Part shown: piece after piece, positions 17,258 to 25,248 of the stretch
Numbering within the stretch: position 1 is the stretch's first letter
How the letters are laid out: every line of letters starts with the position of its first letter
Assembly (NCBI RefSeq): GCF_000093085.1
Contig: NC_014219.1
Span: 1,550,001 to 1,614,000 of the forward strand
DNA from: [Bacillus] selenitireducens MLS10
GTDB lineage: Bacteria; Bacillota; Bacilli; Bacillales; Salisediminibacteriaceae
DNA length: 64,000 nucleotides
Direction: 5' to 3'
Made by a program: the position numbers and the translations under genes
The notes under the pieces: model-generated
What the model saw: the letters and a program-made list of their open reading frames with translations, nothing else
What the model was told of the DNA's origin: nothing
The model's database searches: none

Positions 17258-19417
17258 ATGCCATACCGATTTCGGAATTTATCAGAATGGTTAACGGAAC
17301 TGAAAACATCGGCTCTGCATCAGAATACCCCCGCACGGACATGTTTTGATGAGGGTTTATATCAGGACTTAATACAGCTGCTTGATGCGGTCGATGAGAC
17401 GACGCTGATCTCCATCGTGGCTCCTGACGGCCGGATCCTGTATGTGAATGACCGTTTTTGCGACGTATTCGGATATACGAGAGACGAGCTTGTCGGCAGT
17501 GAGTACGGGATGATCAAATCCAATATGCACAGCCAGGCTTTCTATGATGAGATGTGGTCGACGATCCGTCAGGGGAAGTCCTGGTCCGGCGAGATCATGA
17601 ATGCCCATAAAGACGGGAGTAAATACTGGCTCCAGACGGCGATATATCCGGTACTGAATGAAGACGGTTCGGTGAAGCACTATATTGCGATCCGTAAAGA
17701 TATCACAGAAGGCAAACGCGTTGAGGAACAGGAGCGGCTGAGAATTGAGCGAAGCTACGAGTCGGTTCTGAATAATCTTGATAATCTGGTGATGCGGATT
17801 GAGAAAGATACGGATGGCCGCTATATCGTTATGCTTATTGGAGGGAATATGCTGCAGAAGCTGAACCTGACGGGGAAGGTGCCCGAGGGGACGCTGGTGG
17901 AGGATGCGCTTCAGCTGACGGCGGATGAGAAGCGTCAGTTTATCAGACAGCTTGATCAAGTGTTTGCGGGCTCTGGTGCAGGGTTCGAACTGCACTATAA
18001 AAACTGGCACCTCTATGTCAACCTGGCTGCGATTTCGGGTGAAGCAGGGGAGGTACAGGCTGTGACGGCATCAGTATCGGATATTACCGCCCTCAAACAG
18101 ACGGAGATGGCGATGCGGGACATGGCTTTTCAGGATCCTCTGACCGGCCTTCCGAACCGGCGCCGCTTCGAACTGGACGTCCTGAATCTGATTGCAGAAA
18201 GACGGGGGACGGATCAGGGGATTGGGATGCTGCTTGTGGATCTTGATCAGTTCAAAAACATCAATGACAGCCTCGGGCATGCGACGGGGGACCGATTCCT
18301 TGTCATTGCGGCTGAGCGCATGAAGCTTGATCCTGTTGATGAATCCTTCCGTTATGAGCTCTATCATCTTGGCGGGGATGAATTTATCTATCTGATCTCC
18401 AATTATCTGCCGGGAACAGTTCAGCCTTTTATCCGTCAGATTATTCGTGTTTTCCAACATCCGTTCCCTTATTACGATGGAGAAATTCATCTGCAGGTCA
18501 GTATCGGGGCAACATTTTTTCCTGAATATGCCGACAGTGGTGAACAGATGATGAAACAGGTCGACATGGCAATGCTTGCCGCAAAGAAATTCGGAGGTCA
18601 AAGCTACCGGTTTTTCACAGATGATATGCAAAAGGATTTTGACCACTATGTTCTGATCGAACGTGAACTGAGAAAGGCACTGAATGGCTGCGAGGAGTTC
18701 GAGCTGTATTACCAACCGCTTTACATAGCCGGGGAGTCGGAGCCGTCAACGGCAGAAGCCCTGATTCGCTGGCATCACCCTGAACGGGGCTTGATTTCAC
18801 CGGGTGAGTTTATTCCGGTGGCGGAACAGGCCGGTCTCATCGTGCCACTCGGTCAGTGGATTTTGATGCAGGCGGCGAAAGATGTGAAGAAGTGGAGCCG
18901 TTATACCGGTCATAACAGACAAATCTCGGTAAACATCTCCTCCCAGCAGCTTCAGCTTCCGAATTTTTCGTCCCAGCTTGAAGAGATCCTCCTAAAGGAA
19001 GGAGTCTCACCTGAGCAGATTCAGCTTGAGATTACCGAAAACATCCTGATGGAAAAGCGCAAAGAAAATGTGGTGAAGCTTGTGGGCTTGCGAAAGAAGG
19101 GGTTTACAATCGCCATTGACGACTTTGGGACCGGCTATTCCTCCCTAAGTTACCTGAAGAGTTTCCCCGTGGATGTCCTGAAAGTGGACCAGTCATTCGT
19201 GAAGGATCTTCCGAATGATGAGGCGGACAAAGCGATCGTACAGGCTACGATACAGATGGGGATCAACCTCGGCCTGCATATGATTGCCGAGGGCGTTGAG
19301 TCAGCCGAAGCAGCTGCTTATTTAAAAAAGATCGGCTGTCATGAGCTTCAGGGCTATTATTTTGCAAGGCCGGCGCCCTATGATGATTTTATTCGGCATA
19401 CAGGAAAACCCTTATGA
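17258..19417 (+). CDS. PAS-PAS-GGDEF-EAL cyclic-di-GMP signalling protein
   Basis: Cytoplasmic sensor of 719 residues, no membrane helices. A PAS domain with its C-terminal motif lies at about 45-165 (VNDRFCDVFGYTRDELVG ... RKDITEGKRVEE), a second, weaker PAS at about 170-280, GGDEF at about 290-450, EAL at about 460-712. GGDEF is intact (HLGGDEF) but lacks an RxxD inhibitory site just upstream. EAL retains EALIRW, NISSQQL, EITEN, IDDFGTGYSS, LKVDQSFV and EGVES, so phosphodiesterase activity is expected. Net direction is uncertain. It is not part of the usual thrS-infC neighbourhood, so it is accessory. Copy A of the repeat element precedes it. Confidence 0.9.
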   Translation: MPYRFRNLSEWLTELKTSALHQNTPARTCFDEGLYQDLIQLLDAVDETTLISIVAPDGRILYVNDRFCDVFGYTRDELVGSEYGMIKSNMHSQAFYDEMWSTIRQGKSWSGEIMNAHKDGSKYWLQTAIYPVLNEDGSVKHYIAIRKDITEGKRVEEQERLRIERSYESVLNNLDNLVMRIEKDTDGRYIVMLIGGNMLQKLNLTGKVPEGTLVEDALQLTADEKRQFIRQLDQVFAGSGAGFELHYKNWHLYVNLAAISGEAGEVQAVTASVSDITALKQTEMAMRDMAFQDPLTGLPNRRRFELDVLNLIAERRGTDQGIGMLLVDLDQFKNINDSLGHATGDRFLVIAAERMKLDPVDESFRYELYHLGGDEFIYLISNYLPGTVQPFIRQIIRVFQHPFPYYDGEIHLQVSIGATFFPEYADSGEQMMKQVDMAMLAAKKFGGQSYRFFTDDMQKDFDHYVLIERELRKALNGCEEFELYYQPLYIAGESEPSTAEALIRWHHPERGLISPGEFIPVAEQAGLIVPLGQWILMQAAKDVKKWSRYTGHNRQISVNISSQQLQLPNFSSQLEEILLKEGVSPEQIQLEITENILMEKRKENVVKLVGLRKKGFTIAIDDFGTGYSSLSYLKSFPVDVLKVDQSFVKDLPNDEADKAIVQATIQMGINLGLHMIAEGVESAEAAAYLKKIGCHELQGYYFARPAPYDDFIRHTGKPL

Positions 19418-19440
19418 CTGCAATTTTTCTGCAAATGTAT

Positions 19441-19469
19441 TTGACACAGTCTTTGCCGTGTGGTAAGTT
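19441..19469 (+). promoter_or_regulatory. Predicted promoter of the infC-rpmI-rplT operon
   Basis: Consensus TTGACA (19441-19446), 17-base spacer, and TAAGTT (19464-19469) with an extended -10 TG at 19461-19462. Confidence 0.75.
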
Positions 19470-19475
19470 ATTTAA

Positions 19476-19655
19476 GTGAACATTATACCGGATTGAAAGC
19501 AAGAAGGAGCGCCCGCTTCTCACCTGCTCGGCAATGAAGCTGCCAGGTTACGACTTTTTTCTAAAACGTCAGTAAAGTGTGGGCTCATCTATGTGCTCAC
19601 ACTTTTTTTAGTGTCGTGATGTTCGTCAGGAAAGCCTTGCTGACCTGAACATCTT
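19476..19655 (+). ncRNA. L20 leader (autoregulatory leader of infC-rpmI-rplT)
   Basis: It has the conserved layout of the Bacillus L20 leader: AAGAAGGAGCGCCCGCTTCT (19501-19520), the CACCTG ... CAGGT helix with inner GGCA/TGCC (about 19521-19548), then a terminator (19574-19611). Ribosomal protein L20 binds this RNA as a mimic of its 23S/own-mRNA site and favours termination when in excess, as established in B. subtilis. Confidence 0.88.
19574..19611 (+). terminator. Leader terminator of the L20 attenuation system
   Basis: AGTGTGGGC (from 19576) pairs with GCTCACACT (19595-19603), followed by a run of seven to eight T. Located upstream of infC, it acts as the regulated stop. Confidence 0.9.
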
Positions 19656-19691
19656 GCTTTGATCCAAAAAAGATCATGGAGGTGGCTCAAC

Positions 19692-20210
19692 ATTAGTAAG
19701 GATATGTTCGTCAACGAAAACATCCGTGCGAGAGAAGTGCGGCTGATTGGTCCCAACGGGGATCAGATCGGGGTCAAGTCCAAGCAGGAGGCCCTCGAGA
19801 TGGCTCAGAATGCCGATTTGGATTTAGTGATGGTAGCGCCCAATGCCAAGCCTCCCGTCTGCCGAATCATGGACTACGGAAAATTCCGCTTTGAGCAGCA
19901 AAAGAAAGAAAAAGAAGCTCGCAAAAAGCAGAAGGTTATTAACGTAAAAGAGGTTCGCCTCAGTCCAAACATTGAAGAGCATGATTTCAACACGAAACTC
20001 CGTAATGCGAGAAAGTTCCTGACAAAGGGCGACAAAGTCAAAGCAGCGATCCGTTTCCGCGGACGTGCGATTACACACTCCGAAATCGGCCGTGAAGTTC
20101 TCATGCGGATGGCAGAAGAGTGTAAAGACATTTCAACCATTGAATCAAAACCGAAGATGGAAGGAAGAAGTATGTTCCTCATCCTCGCACCGGTTTCCGA
20201 AAAAGAGTAA
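19692..20210 (+). CDS. infC: Translation initiation factor IF-3 (ATT start codon)
   Basis: Binds the 30S subunit, checks start-codon and initiator tRNA, and keeps subunits apart; 172 residues. The first clear in-frame residues are [23 protein letters not shown], and the strong GGAGGTGG site (19679-19686) is properly spaced for the ATT codon at 19692. An ATT/AUU start is the conserved rare start of infC, used for IF-3 autocontrol. The next ATG (19704) would be too far from the ribosome site, and a frame opening at 19659 would place the site inside the gene. N-terminal and C-terminal IF-3 domains are both complete. Confidence 0.93.
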   Translation: MSKDMFVNENIRAREVRLIGPNGDQIGVKSKQEALEMAQNADLDLVMVAPNAKPPVCRIMDYGKFRFEQQKKEKEARKKQKVINVKEVRLSPNIEEHDFNTKLRNARKFLTKGDKVKAAIRFRGRAITHSEIGREVLMRMAEECKDISTIESKPKMEGRSMFLILAPVSEKE

Positions 20211-20299
20211 GTTATGCCGAACTCAGCTCTGACCGATTGAAACCGACACATGCTTGAACCGACAACGACAACGAATTTAAGGACAGGAGGATATTCATT

Positions 20300-20488
20300 A
20301 TGCCTAAAATGAAAACTCACTCAGGCGCTTCAAAGCGTTTCAAAAAGACAGGATCCGGCAAGCTTAAGCGTGGCAAAGCGTTCACAAGTCACCTCGCTGC
20401 CAACAAGTCTCAAAAGCAAAAGCGCAAGCTCCGTAAAGCCGGACTTGTAAGCAAAGGTGACCAAAAGCGTATTGGCGAAATGATCTGA
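20300..20488 (+). CDS. rpmI: 50S ribosomal protein L35
   Basis: Small basic large-subunit protein, 62 residues, beginning [19 protein letters not shown] and ending near [10 protein letters not shown]. Lys/Arg make up about a third of the protein. It has a good AGGAGG site and is the middle gene of infC-rpmI-rplT. Length is slightly short of the common 64-66 residues but complete. Confidence 0.97.
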   Translation: MPKMKTHSGASKRFKKTGSGKLKRGKAFTSHLAANKSQKQKRKLRKAGLVSKGDQKRIGEMI

Positions 20489-20562
20489 TCGGCACAGAGA
20501 GGCAACGACCTCTCCCATGCCTTAACTGAACGAATAAACTGAACCATAAAGGAGGGATTACG

Positions 20563-20919
20563 ATGGCAAGAGTAAAAGGTGGGTATGTAGCCCGTCGTCG
20601 TCGTAAAAGAGTATTAAAGCTTGCAAAAGGATACGTAGGATCCAAGCATCGTTTATTTAAAACCGCACAGGGACAGGTTATGAAATCGCATCTGTATGCG
20701 TACCGTGACCGTCGTCAGAAGAAGCGTGACTTCCGTAAACTCTGGATCGCACGAATCAATGCGGCAGCCAGAATCAACGGTCTTTCTTACAACCGTTTCA
20801 TGCACGGCCTGAAGCAGGCGGGTATCGAAATGAACCGTAAGATGCTTGCTGATCTCGCGATTAACGACGAGAAAGCATTTGCTGAACTTGCTGATAAGGC
20901 AAAAGCAAACCTGAAGTAA
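20563..20919 (+). CDS. rplT: 50S ribosomal protein L20
   Basis: 118-residue RNA-binding protein needed early in 50S assembly; also the repressor of its own operon through the leader at 19476-19655. Signature segments are [37 protein letters not shown] and [10 protein letters not shown]. Strong AAAGGAGGG site. The basic N-terminal extension and globular C domain are both full length. Confidence 0.97.
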   Translation: MARVKGGYVARRRRKRVLKLAKGYVGSKHRLFKTAQGQVMKSHLYAYRDRRQKKRDFRKLWIARINAAARINGLSYNRFMHGLKQAGIEMNRKMLADLAINDEKAFAELADKAKANLK

Positions 20920-21012
20920 TGAAAAGCAGGGTGGCGATGTATCCAGAATCGGGATCATGGTCATCCTTTTTTTCGCTTTTATGCAGGAGCGACCCCATGG
21001 GAGGTGACCGGT

Positions 21013-21294
21013 ATGGAATGGTCATGGATGAACATTGTATTTGTGTATACGGCGGTGATCAGCCTTGTTGGGGTTTTTCTGATGATGTCGGACAAAGGCC
21101 GTGCCATCAATCAAAAATACCGGATTTCAGAGCGCACGCTCCTGACAGTAGCTGCTCTTGGCGGTGCGATGGCCATGTTGATGATGGCGAGACTGATCAG
21201 GCATAAGACGAAGCGGCCCAAGTTTATGCTCGGCATGCCGATGATGGCAATCGTCCATGTCGGTTTGTTCATTTATTTTTTTTATGTCAGCTGA
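21013..21294 (+). CDS. ysdA: DUF1294 small membrane protein (YsdA-like)
   Basis: A 93-residue membrane protein with three likely helices: residues 5-24 (NIVFVYTAVISLVGVFLMMS), 43-58 (LLTVAALGGAMAMLMM) and 73-92. Between the first two lies the charged segment DKGRAINQKYRISERTL; the R-I-x-E pattern followed by a Gly/Ala-rich helix is typical of DUF1294. Position right after rplT equals B. subtilis ysdA. I use the ATG at 21013, since GGGAGGTG precedes it; a GTG three codons earlier overlaps the ribosome site. Function unknown. Confidence 0.85.
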   Translation: MEWSWMNIVFVYTAVISLVGVFLMMSDKGRAINQKYRISERTLLTVAALGGAMAMLMMARLIRHKTKRPKFMLGMPMMAIVHVGLFIYFFYVS

Positions 21295-21307
21295 TGATGT
21301 TTTTTAT

Positions 21308-21399
21308 ACTGTAGGAATGTTTAACTCCGTTAAGGGAATATAGTATAAGTACAAAAGAGGCTTTCGCCAATAAAGCTTGGCGACAAGCTGAGTTTTCTT
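21308..21399 (+). repeat. Promoter-hairpin element, copy B
   Basis: Closely matches copy A at 17005-17097. TTTAAC-TCC-GTTAAG (21320-21334), 18 bases after TTTAAC a TATAAG (21344-21349), then a hairpin (GGCTTTCGCCAA pairing with TTGGCGACAAGC, 21359-21387) and TTTTCTT. The ribosome site of the next gene starts within 10 bases of the T-rich tail, so the hairpin would form the 5' end of that gene's leader. Confidence 0.75.
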
Positions 21400-21417
21400 C
21401 AGGAAAGGGGTGGTGTC

Positions 21418-21996
21418 TTGGAAACGATGAATGAAGCTGTCTTTCGGGCAGTGGAAGAGGCAGGCTGGATCGCACCGTTGATCTTTATTCTGCTGCATGT
21501 ATTCAGACCCATACTCCTGTTGCCGGTTGTCGTGTTTTATATTGCCGGCGGCTATCTGTTCGGTATTTTTTACGGAACGCTGTATACCCTGATCGGCCTT
21601 GCGCTGATGAGTGCCGTGTTCTACGCGATCGTGAATGTGATTCCGTCTGCGAGACACTATTTATCGCGGGTCAAAAGACGTGTCTTCGGAGATCGTCAAA
21701 TGTCTCTAGGGCAGGTCAACATTCTCCGTATGATGCCGTTTATTCATTTTCAGGTCCTTTCCCTGTATCTGATCGAAATGACTTCGTCGTTTAAAGAATA
21801 TATGCGGTACTCTGTTGCCGGGGTGATTTTGCCAACGATCACCTACACGAGTTTCGGCGGATTTATTACGACGATGCCCTGGTATGCAACGTTGACGTTC
21901 TTTGCCGTTCTTGCGATCATCTTTTTCTGGTTTGGCCAAAAAGATGATCCGGAAGAGGATGAACTCAACCGAATCCTTGCCAAGGCAGGATTTTAA
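21418..21996 (+). CDS. TVP38/TMEM64 (DedA-like) family membrane protein
   Basis: A 192-residue integral membrane protein with about five hydrophobic segments. The VTT/DedA-type half-helix region lies at about 25-60: an FRPILLLPVVVFYIAGGYLFG segment with the Pro and Gly pattern of the family; a polar F-x-R cytosolic stretch (SRVKRRVFGDRQ) and the LRMMPFIHFQVLSLYLIEM segment follow. Members are linked to lipid scrambling or undecaprenyl phosphate recycling, but specificity is unknown here. A TTG start at 21418 has AAAGGGG seven bases upstream; ATG 21427 is the alternative. Copy B of the repeat lies directly upstream. Confidence 0.75.
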   Translation: METMNEAVFRAVEEAGWIAPLIFILLHVFRPILLLPVVVFYIAGGYLFGIFYGTLYTLIGLALMSAVFYAIVNVIPSARHYLSRVKRRVFGDRQMSLGQVNILRMMPFIHFQVLSLYLIEMTSSFKEYMRYSVAGVILPTITYTSFGGFITTMPWYATLTFFAVLAIIFFWFGQKDDPEEDELNRILAKAGF

Positions 21997-22038
21997 AGCC
22001 CCAAAGCTGTCCGTTGTGGACCATGCTTTGGGGCTTTT
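21995..22038 (+). terminator. Terminator after the TVP38-family gene
   Basis: 13-bp stem AAAGCCCCAAAGC / GCTTTGGGGCTTT, ending in TTTT. Confidence 0.88.
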
Positions 22039-22074
22039 GATCGTTGACGGAAGCTTGATGGAAACAAAAGACTG

Positions 22075-22101
22075 CCGGCATCAACTGCCGACAGTCTTTG
22101 T
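22075..22101 (-). terminator. Terminator of ysdB (reverse strand)
   Basis: Stem AAAGACTG-x-CGGCA / TGCCG-x-CAGTCTTT with a five-base loop; on the reverse strand it is followed by TTTTGTTTCC, 16 bases after the ysdB stop. Confidence 0.75.
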
Positions 22102-22116
22102 GCAACATCCATAGTC

Positions 22117-22521
22117 TCAGTAACCCCGTCTCTCGAGCCGTCTGATCCATTCCCGGACCGGTGAGCGCCATTCCACGACAGCTTCCGGGTAGCGGAGCTT
22201 CAGCTCCCGTTCCATGAACTGAAAATCACGAAGGGACATCTTTTGGAAGTCATCAATATCCTCAGACCAGACCATAATTGTTGTCACATCAGGACCCGCG
22301 TTCAGGGAGTCCATAAATTTCTCGCCTTCAAACAGGGCTGATTTGTATGTGAAATCAATATTTTTACGAATGTTTTCTGTGTCATCAAGGAGATAAAAGT
22401 CGCCGCGGTTTTTGGCTGATTCGAGCTTCCGTCGAGGATCGAGAATGTATTTCGTGATACTGAAAACGATAATGGCTACGGCTATCATCAACAAAAGGCG
22501 AAAAAGCAGTATATGAAACAT
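22117..22521 (-). CDS. ysdB: YsdB-like membrane-anchored protein
   Basis: 134 residues with one N-terminal membrane helix (about 3-24, FHILLFRLLLMIAVAIIVFSI), then a basic DPRRKLE turn and a soluble cytoplasmic part. This part includes FYLLDDTENIRKNIDFTYKSALFEGEKF, typical of YsdB. It resembles B. subtilis YsdB in length, layout and position (between ysdA and ysdC, reverse strand). Function is unknown; in B. subtilis the gene is reported in the SigW stress regulon, but I find no properly spaced SigW promoter here. AGGAGAGG precedes the start. Confidence 0.85.
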   Translation of the reverse strand: MFHILLFRLLLMIAVAIIVFSITKYILDPRRKLESAKNRGDFYLLDDTENIRKNIDFTYKSALFEGEKFMDSLNAGPDVTTIMVWSEDIDDFQKMSLRDFQFMERELKLRYPEAVVEWRSPVREWIRRLERRGY

Positions 22522-22714
22522 GGGAAACCTCTCCTTTTGAAATCCGGCGTAATAAAGACAAGCCTGACGGTTTCACCGTTTATTCCGGCGAAGTTGCGGT
22601 AATGTCTTCGGGTGAAATCCTGTCAAACGACGGCTTTGTCCGTTGAACAGGAACTGCTTCTTCTTGTGAATACGGATCAGGTTCGCATGAGGTTTCAAAA
22701 GAATTCTCCTGATC

Positions 22715-22744
22715 ATGACAAACCGGATTCAAGTTCAGTATAAT
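22715..22744 (+). promoter_or_regulatory. Predicted sigma-A promoter of the dUTPase gene
   Basis: ATGACA (22715-22720), 18-base spacer, consensus TATAAT (22739-22744). Confidence 0.65.
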
Positions 22745-22781
22745 GAAGCCGTGGAATGAAAATCAAGAAAGAGGGCTGACA

Positions 22782-23276
22782 ATGGATATCAATCGATTAT
22801 TTAAGATGCAAAAAGCGCTCGATGAAAGCATTGAGAAGGCAAGAGATCTGCAGAATGAGGATCTCCTTGCCCGCAAATGTCTTGCGTTCTGTGTGGAACT
22901 TGGTGAACTGGCCAATGAAACCCGCTGCTTCAAGTTTTGGAGCGACAAGGGTGCCTCAGACAGGGAGACAATCCTTGAAGAATATGTGGACGGGGTGCAT
23001 TTTCTTCTGTCCATCGGGCTCGAATTGAATCTGGATTCAGATAAGCAAGAGGTTAACATGAAGAACGCGGAAGACATCGGCAGGACAGCTGCTTTTATAC
23101 AGGTGTATCAGGCGGTGACGGACCTGCAGAGATCTTACAACGCTCAAGATTATCAGACGCTTTTCGATGCATACTGGCAGCTCGGAGCTTCACTCGGATT
23201 TAAGGATCGTGACGTGGAACGGGCTTACGATGAGAAGAATGAGGTTAACTATCAGCGTCAGAAGGACGGATATTAA
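22782..23276 (+). CDS. Dimeric all-alpha dUTP diphosphatase
   Basis: Hydrolyses dUTP to dUMP, keeping uracil out of DNA; 164 residues, all-alpha MazG-like fold. The metal site is seen in the first long helices: CVELGELANETRCFKFW (the E-x2-E pair), followed by ILEEYVDGVHFLLSIGLEL (E-x2-D). This is the Bacillus-type dimeric dUTPase rather than the trimeric one. The ATG at 22782 follows AAAGAGGG; an upstream in-frame ATG gives an unrelated extension. It stands alone between divergent ysdB and the M42 peptidase gene. Confidence 0.87.
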   Translation: MDINRLFKMQKALDESIEKARDLQNEDLLARKCLAFCVELGELANETRCFKFWSDKGASDRETILEEYVDGVHFLLSIGLELNLDSDKQEVNMKNAEDIGRTAAFIQVYQAVTDLQRSYNAQDYQTLFDAYWQLGASLGFKDRDVERAYDEKNEVNYQRQKDGY

Positions 23277-23296
23277 TGCTTCGGATCCCGAAGGGT

Positions 23297-23325
23297 TTGA
23301 GATTCGTGCATGAAACCGTTATAAT
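23297..23325 (+). promoter_or_regulatory. Predicted sigma-A promoter of the M42 peptidase gene
   Basis: TTGAGA (23297-23302), 17-base spacer, TATAAT (23320-23325). Confidence 0.75.
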
Positions 23326-23373
23326 GGAACAGGTACATAACCTAGCATGGAAGATTAAAAGGAGGCAGTTTTC

Positions 23374-24453
23374 ATGGATGATATGTTAAAGATGCTAAAA
23401 GAACTGACGGATGCCAATGGTGTCCCGGGTAATGAGCGTGAGCCGCGTCAGGTGATGAAGAAATACATCGAGCCTTTAGCGGACGAAATCGAAACCGACC
23501 ATCTGGGGAGTCTGATAGCAAAGAAGACCGGATCCGTTGCGGATGGTCCGAAAATCATGGTGGCGGGTCACCTCGATGAAATCGGATTTATGGTGACGAA
23601 TATTGATGAGCGCGGTTTTTTGAAGTTCCAGACGGTTGGGGGCTGGTGGGAACAAGTCATGCTCGCCCAGCGCGTCACGGTTATGACAAAAGAAGGGGAC
23701 GTTCCCGGTGTGATCGGCTCCAAACCCCCTCATATCCTCCCTGCAGAAGCGAGGAAAAAGTCTGTCGACAAAAAGGAAATGTTTATCGACATCGGTGCCA
23801 CATCAAGGGAGGAAGCGGAGTCTTTCGGCGTCAGACCGGGTGATTCTGTCGTGCCTGTCTGTGACTTTACTGTTATGAAAAACGAGAAGTTCCTCATGGC
23901 AAAAGCGTGGGATAACCGAATCGGCTGTGCAATCGCCATCGAAGTGCTCCGACAGCTCCAGGGCGTGGATCACCCGAATACCGTTTATGGTGTCGGAACC
24001 GTGCAGGAAGAAGTTGGCCTCCGTGGTGCGCGCACATCCGCCCACCATATCCAGCCGGACATTGGATTTGGGGTTGATGTGGGGATTGCCGGTGATACAC
24101 CGGGAGTCACAGAGAAAGATGCTCTGGCAAAGATGGGGAAAGGGCCGCAAATCATCATGTATGATGCGTCAATGATCTCCCATAAAGGGCTTCGAGATTT
24201 TGTAACAGGAACGGCTGATGAAAAAGAGATTCCGTATCAGTTTGATTCCGTCCCTGGAGGCGGTACAGATTCAGGAGCGATTCACCTGACGGCAAACGGT
24301 GTGCCGGCACTGTCGATTACCGTTGCAACCCGCTACATTCACACACATGCAGGCATCCTTCACCGGGATGACTTCGAGAATGCTGTTAAGCTGATTGTCG
24401 AAGTGATTAAAAAACTCGATCAGGATACGGTCAAAGCCATTACATTTGACTGA
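23374..24453 (+). CDS. ysdC: M42-family metallo-aminopeptidase (YsdC-like)
   Basis: Cytoplasmic glutamyl/deblocking aminopeptidase or cellulase-M type enzyme, 359 residues. It has the two-metal ligand set of the family: [25 protein letters not shown], the catalytic EE in [16 protein letters not shown], the Asp of [13 protein letters not shown], and the final His in [14 protein letters not shown] substrate is not assignable; M42 enzymes in Firmicutes trim short peptides. It has its own promoter and terminator and lies where B. subtilis has ysdC. Confidence 0.92.
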   Translation: MDDMLKMLKELTDANGVPGNEREPRQVMKKYIEPLADEIETDHLGSLIAKKTGSVADGPKIMVAGHLDEIGFMVTNIDERGFLKFQTVGGWWEQVMLAQRVTVMTKEGDVPGVIGSKPPHILPAEARKKSVDKKEMFIDIGATSREEAESFGVRPGDSVVPVCDFTVMKNEKFLMAKAWDNRIGCAIAIEVLRQLQGVDHPNTVYGVGTVQEEVGLRGARTSAHHIQPDIGFGVDVGIAGDTPGVTEKDALAKMGKGPQIIMYDASMISHKGLRDFVTGTADEKEIPYQFDSVPGGGTDSGAIHLTANGVPALSITVATRYIHTHAGILHRDDFENAVKLIVEVIKKLDQDTVKAITFD

Positions 24454-24463
24454 CGGACAGTCG

Positions 24464-24499
24464 ACCTGTTGCACGGATTTCGTGCAACAGGTTATTTTA
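24464..24499 (+). terminator. Terminator after the M42 peptidase gene
   Basis: A perfect 11-bp stem CCTGTTGCACG / CGTGCAACAGG with loop GATTT, then TTATTTTA. Confidence 0.8.
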
Positions 24500-24558
24500 T
24501 TCAGAGGGAGACAAATCTCCGCTAATCGGGTATATATACATCACAAGGGGGAGATGGC

Positions 24559-25134
24559 ATGGTCTGGCTTATTCATCAGTTGACGAGGAGTGTCCCGTTG
24601 TGGATATTTTTGCTCGGGGTCACTGTATTTTTCTTGTTTCTTCTGTTTGTGCTCCCTTCAGAGGCAGCGCGATCGACGGCGTATTTCGGGGGTGTTGAAG
24701 CGCCTGACACGCAGTTCTTCTATACAGGAGACGATCTTGTCCGGATCGCTTCGGCGTTCGGAGCGGAGGGCAGAGCGTACTACATACGTTCCCGTTTTAC
24801 CTTTGATGTTGTTTGGCCACTGGCCTACGGATTTTTCCTCTGGTCAGGCATCGCGTGGCTGAAAGGGCTGATTGGCAACCAGCTGCTTCGGTATTTGCCG
24901 TTGATTCCGGTCACTGCGGTTCTGCTTGATTTTCTTGAAAACAGCGGGGCGTCCCTTGTGATGTACGTTTATCCCGAGCAGATTCCAATCATAACCGGAC
25001 TGATCCCGTTATTCACCACCTTGAAGTGGCTGATAATCGGTGTGTCGTTTGCATTGTTGGCTGGTCTCTTGGTGATGACCCCTGTCATTCGAAGAGGAGA
25101 GAGACGGCGAAGGATCAGAACAGATAAAGAATAA
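24559..25134 (+). CDS. Unknown multi-pass membrane protein
   Basis: A 191-residue protein I do not recognise. Four membrane helices are likely: about 12-33 (VPLWIFLLGVTVFFLFLLFV), 84-103 (FDVVWPLAYGFFLWSGIAWL), 112-130 and 145-172. The loop between helices 1 and 2 (about 35-80) is polar and contains FFYTGDDLVRIASAFGAEGRAYYIRSRF; the tail is strongly basic (RRGERRRRIRTDKE), placing the C terminus inside by the positive-inside rule. GGGGGAGATG precedes the ATG. It is absent from this place in B. subtilis, so probably accessory. Confidence 0.7.
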   Translation: MVWLIHQLTRSVPLWIFLLGVTVFFLFLLFVLPSEAARSTAYFGGVEAPDTQFFYTGDDLVRIASAFGAEGRAYYIRSRFTFDVVWPLAYGFFLWSGIAWLKGLIGNQLLRYLPLIPVTAVLLDFLENSGASLVMYVYPEQIPIITGLIPLFTTLKWLIIGVSFALLAGLLVMTPVIRRGERRRRIRTDKE

Positions 25135-25180
25135 GAGGTGTGATCATCAAGAAGGCATACTGCATTTTCCAACATACAAC

Positions 25181-25209
25181 TTGTGTTTCCCAAGCGTTTT
25201 GCCTATGAT
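25181..25209 (+). promoter_or_regulatory. Predicted promoter of the betaine-binding lipoprotein gene
   Basis: TTGTGT (25181-25186), 17-base spacer, TATGAT (25204-25209). Confidence 0.65.
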
Positions 25210-25248
25210 AGAATATGTGGATTTAAATGAAATGAGGAGCTGACAGTT

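Noticed and set aside
20919-21206. A 95-codon frame starting in the rplT stop region
   Set aside because: It overlaps the DUF1294 gene in another frame; the DUF1294 frame has membrane helices, a ribosome site and conserved position.
22522-22600. A SigW-type -35 (TGAAAC on the reverse strand, 22575-22570) upstream of ysdB
   Set aside because: No CGTA or CGTC lies 16-17 bases downstream; the nearest CG is about 20 bases away. The B. subtilis SigW assignment cannot be carried over from this sequence.
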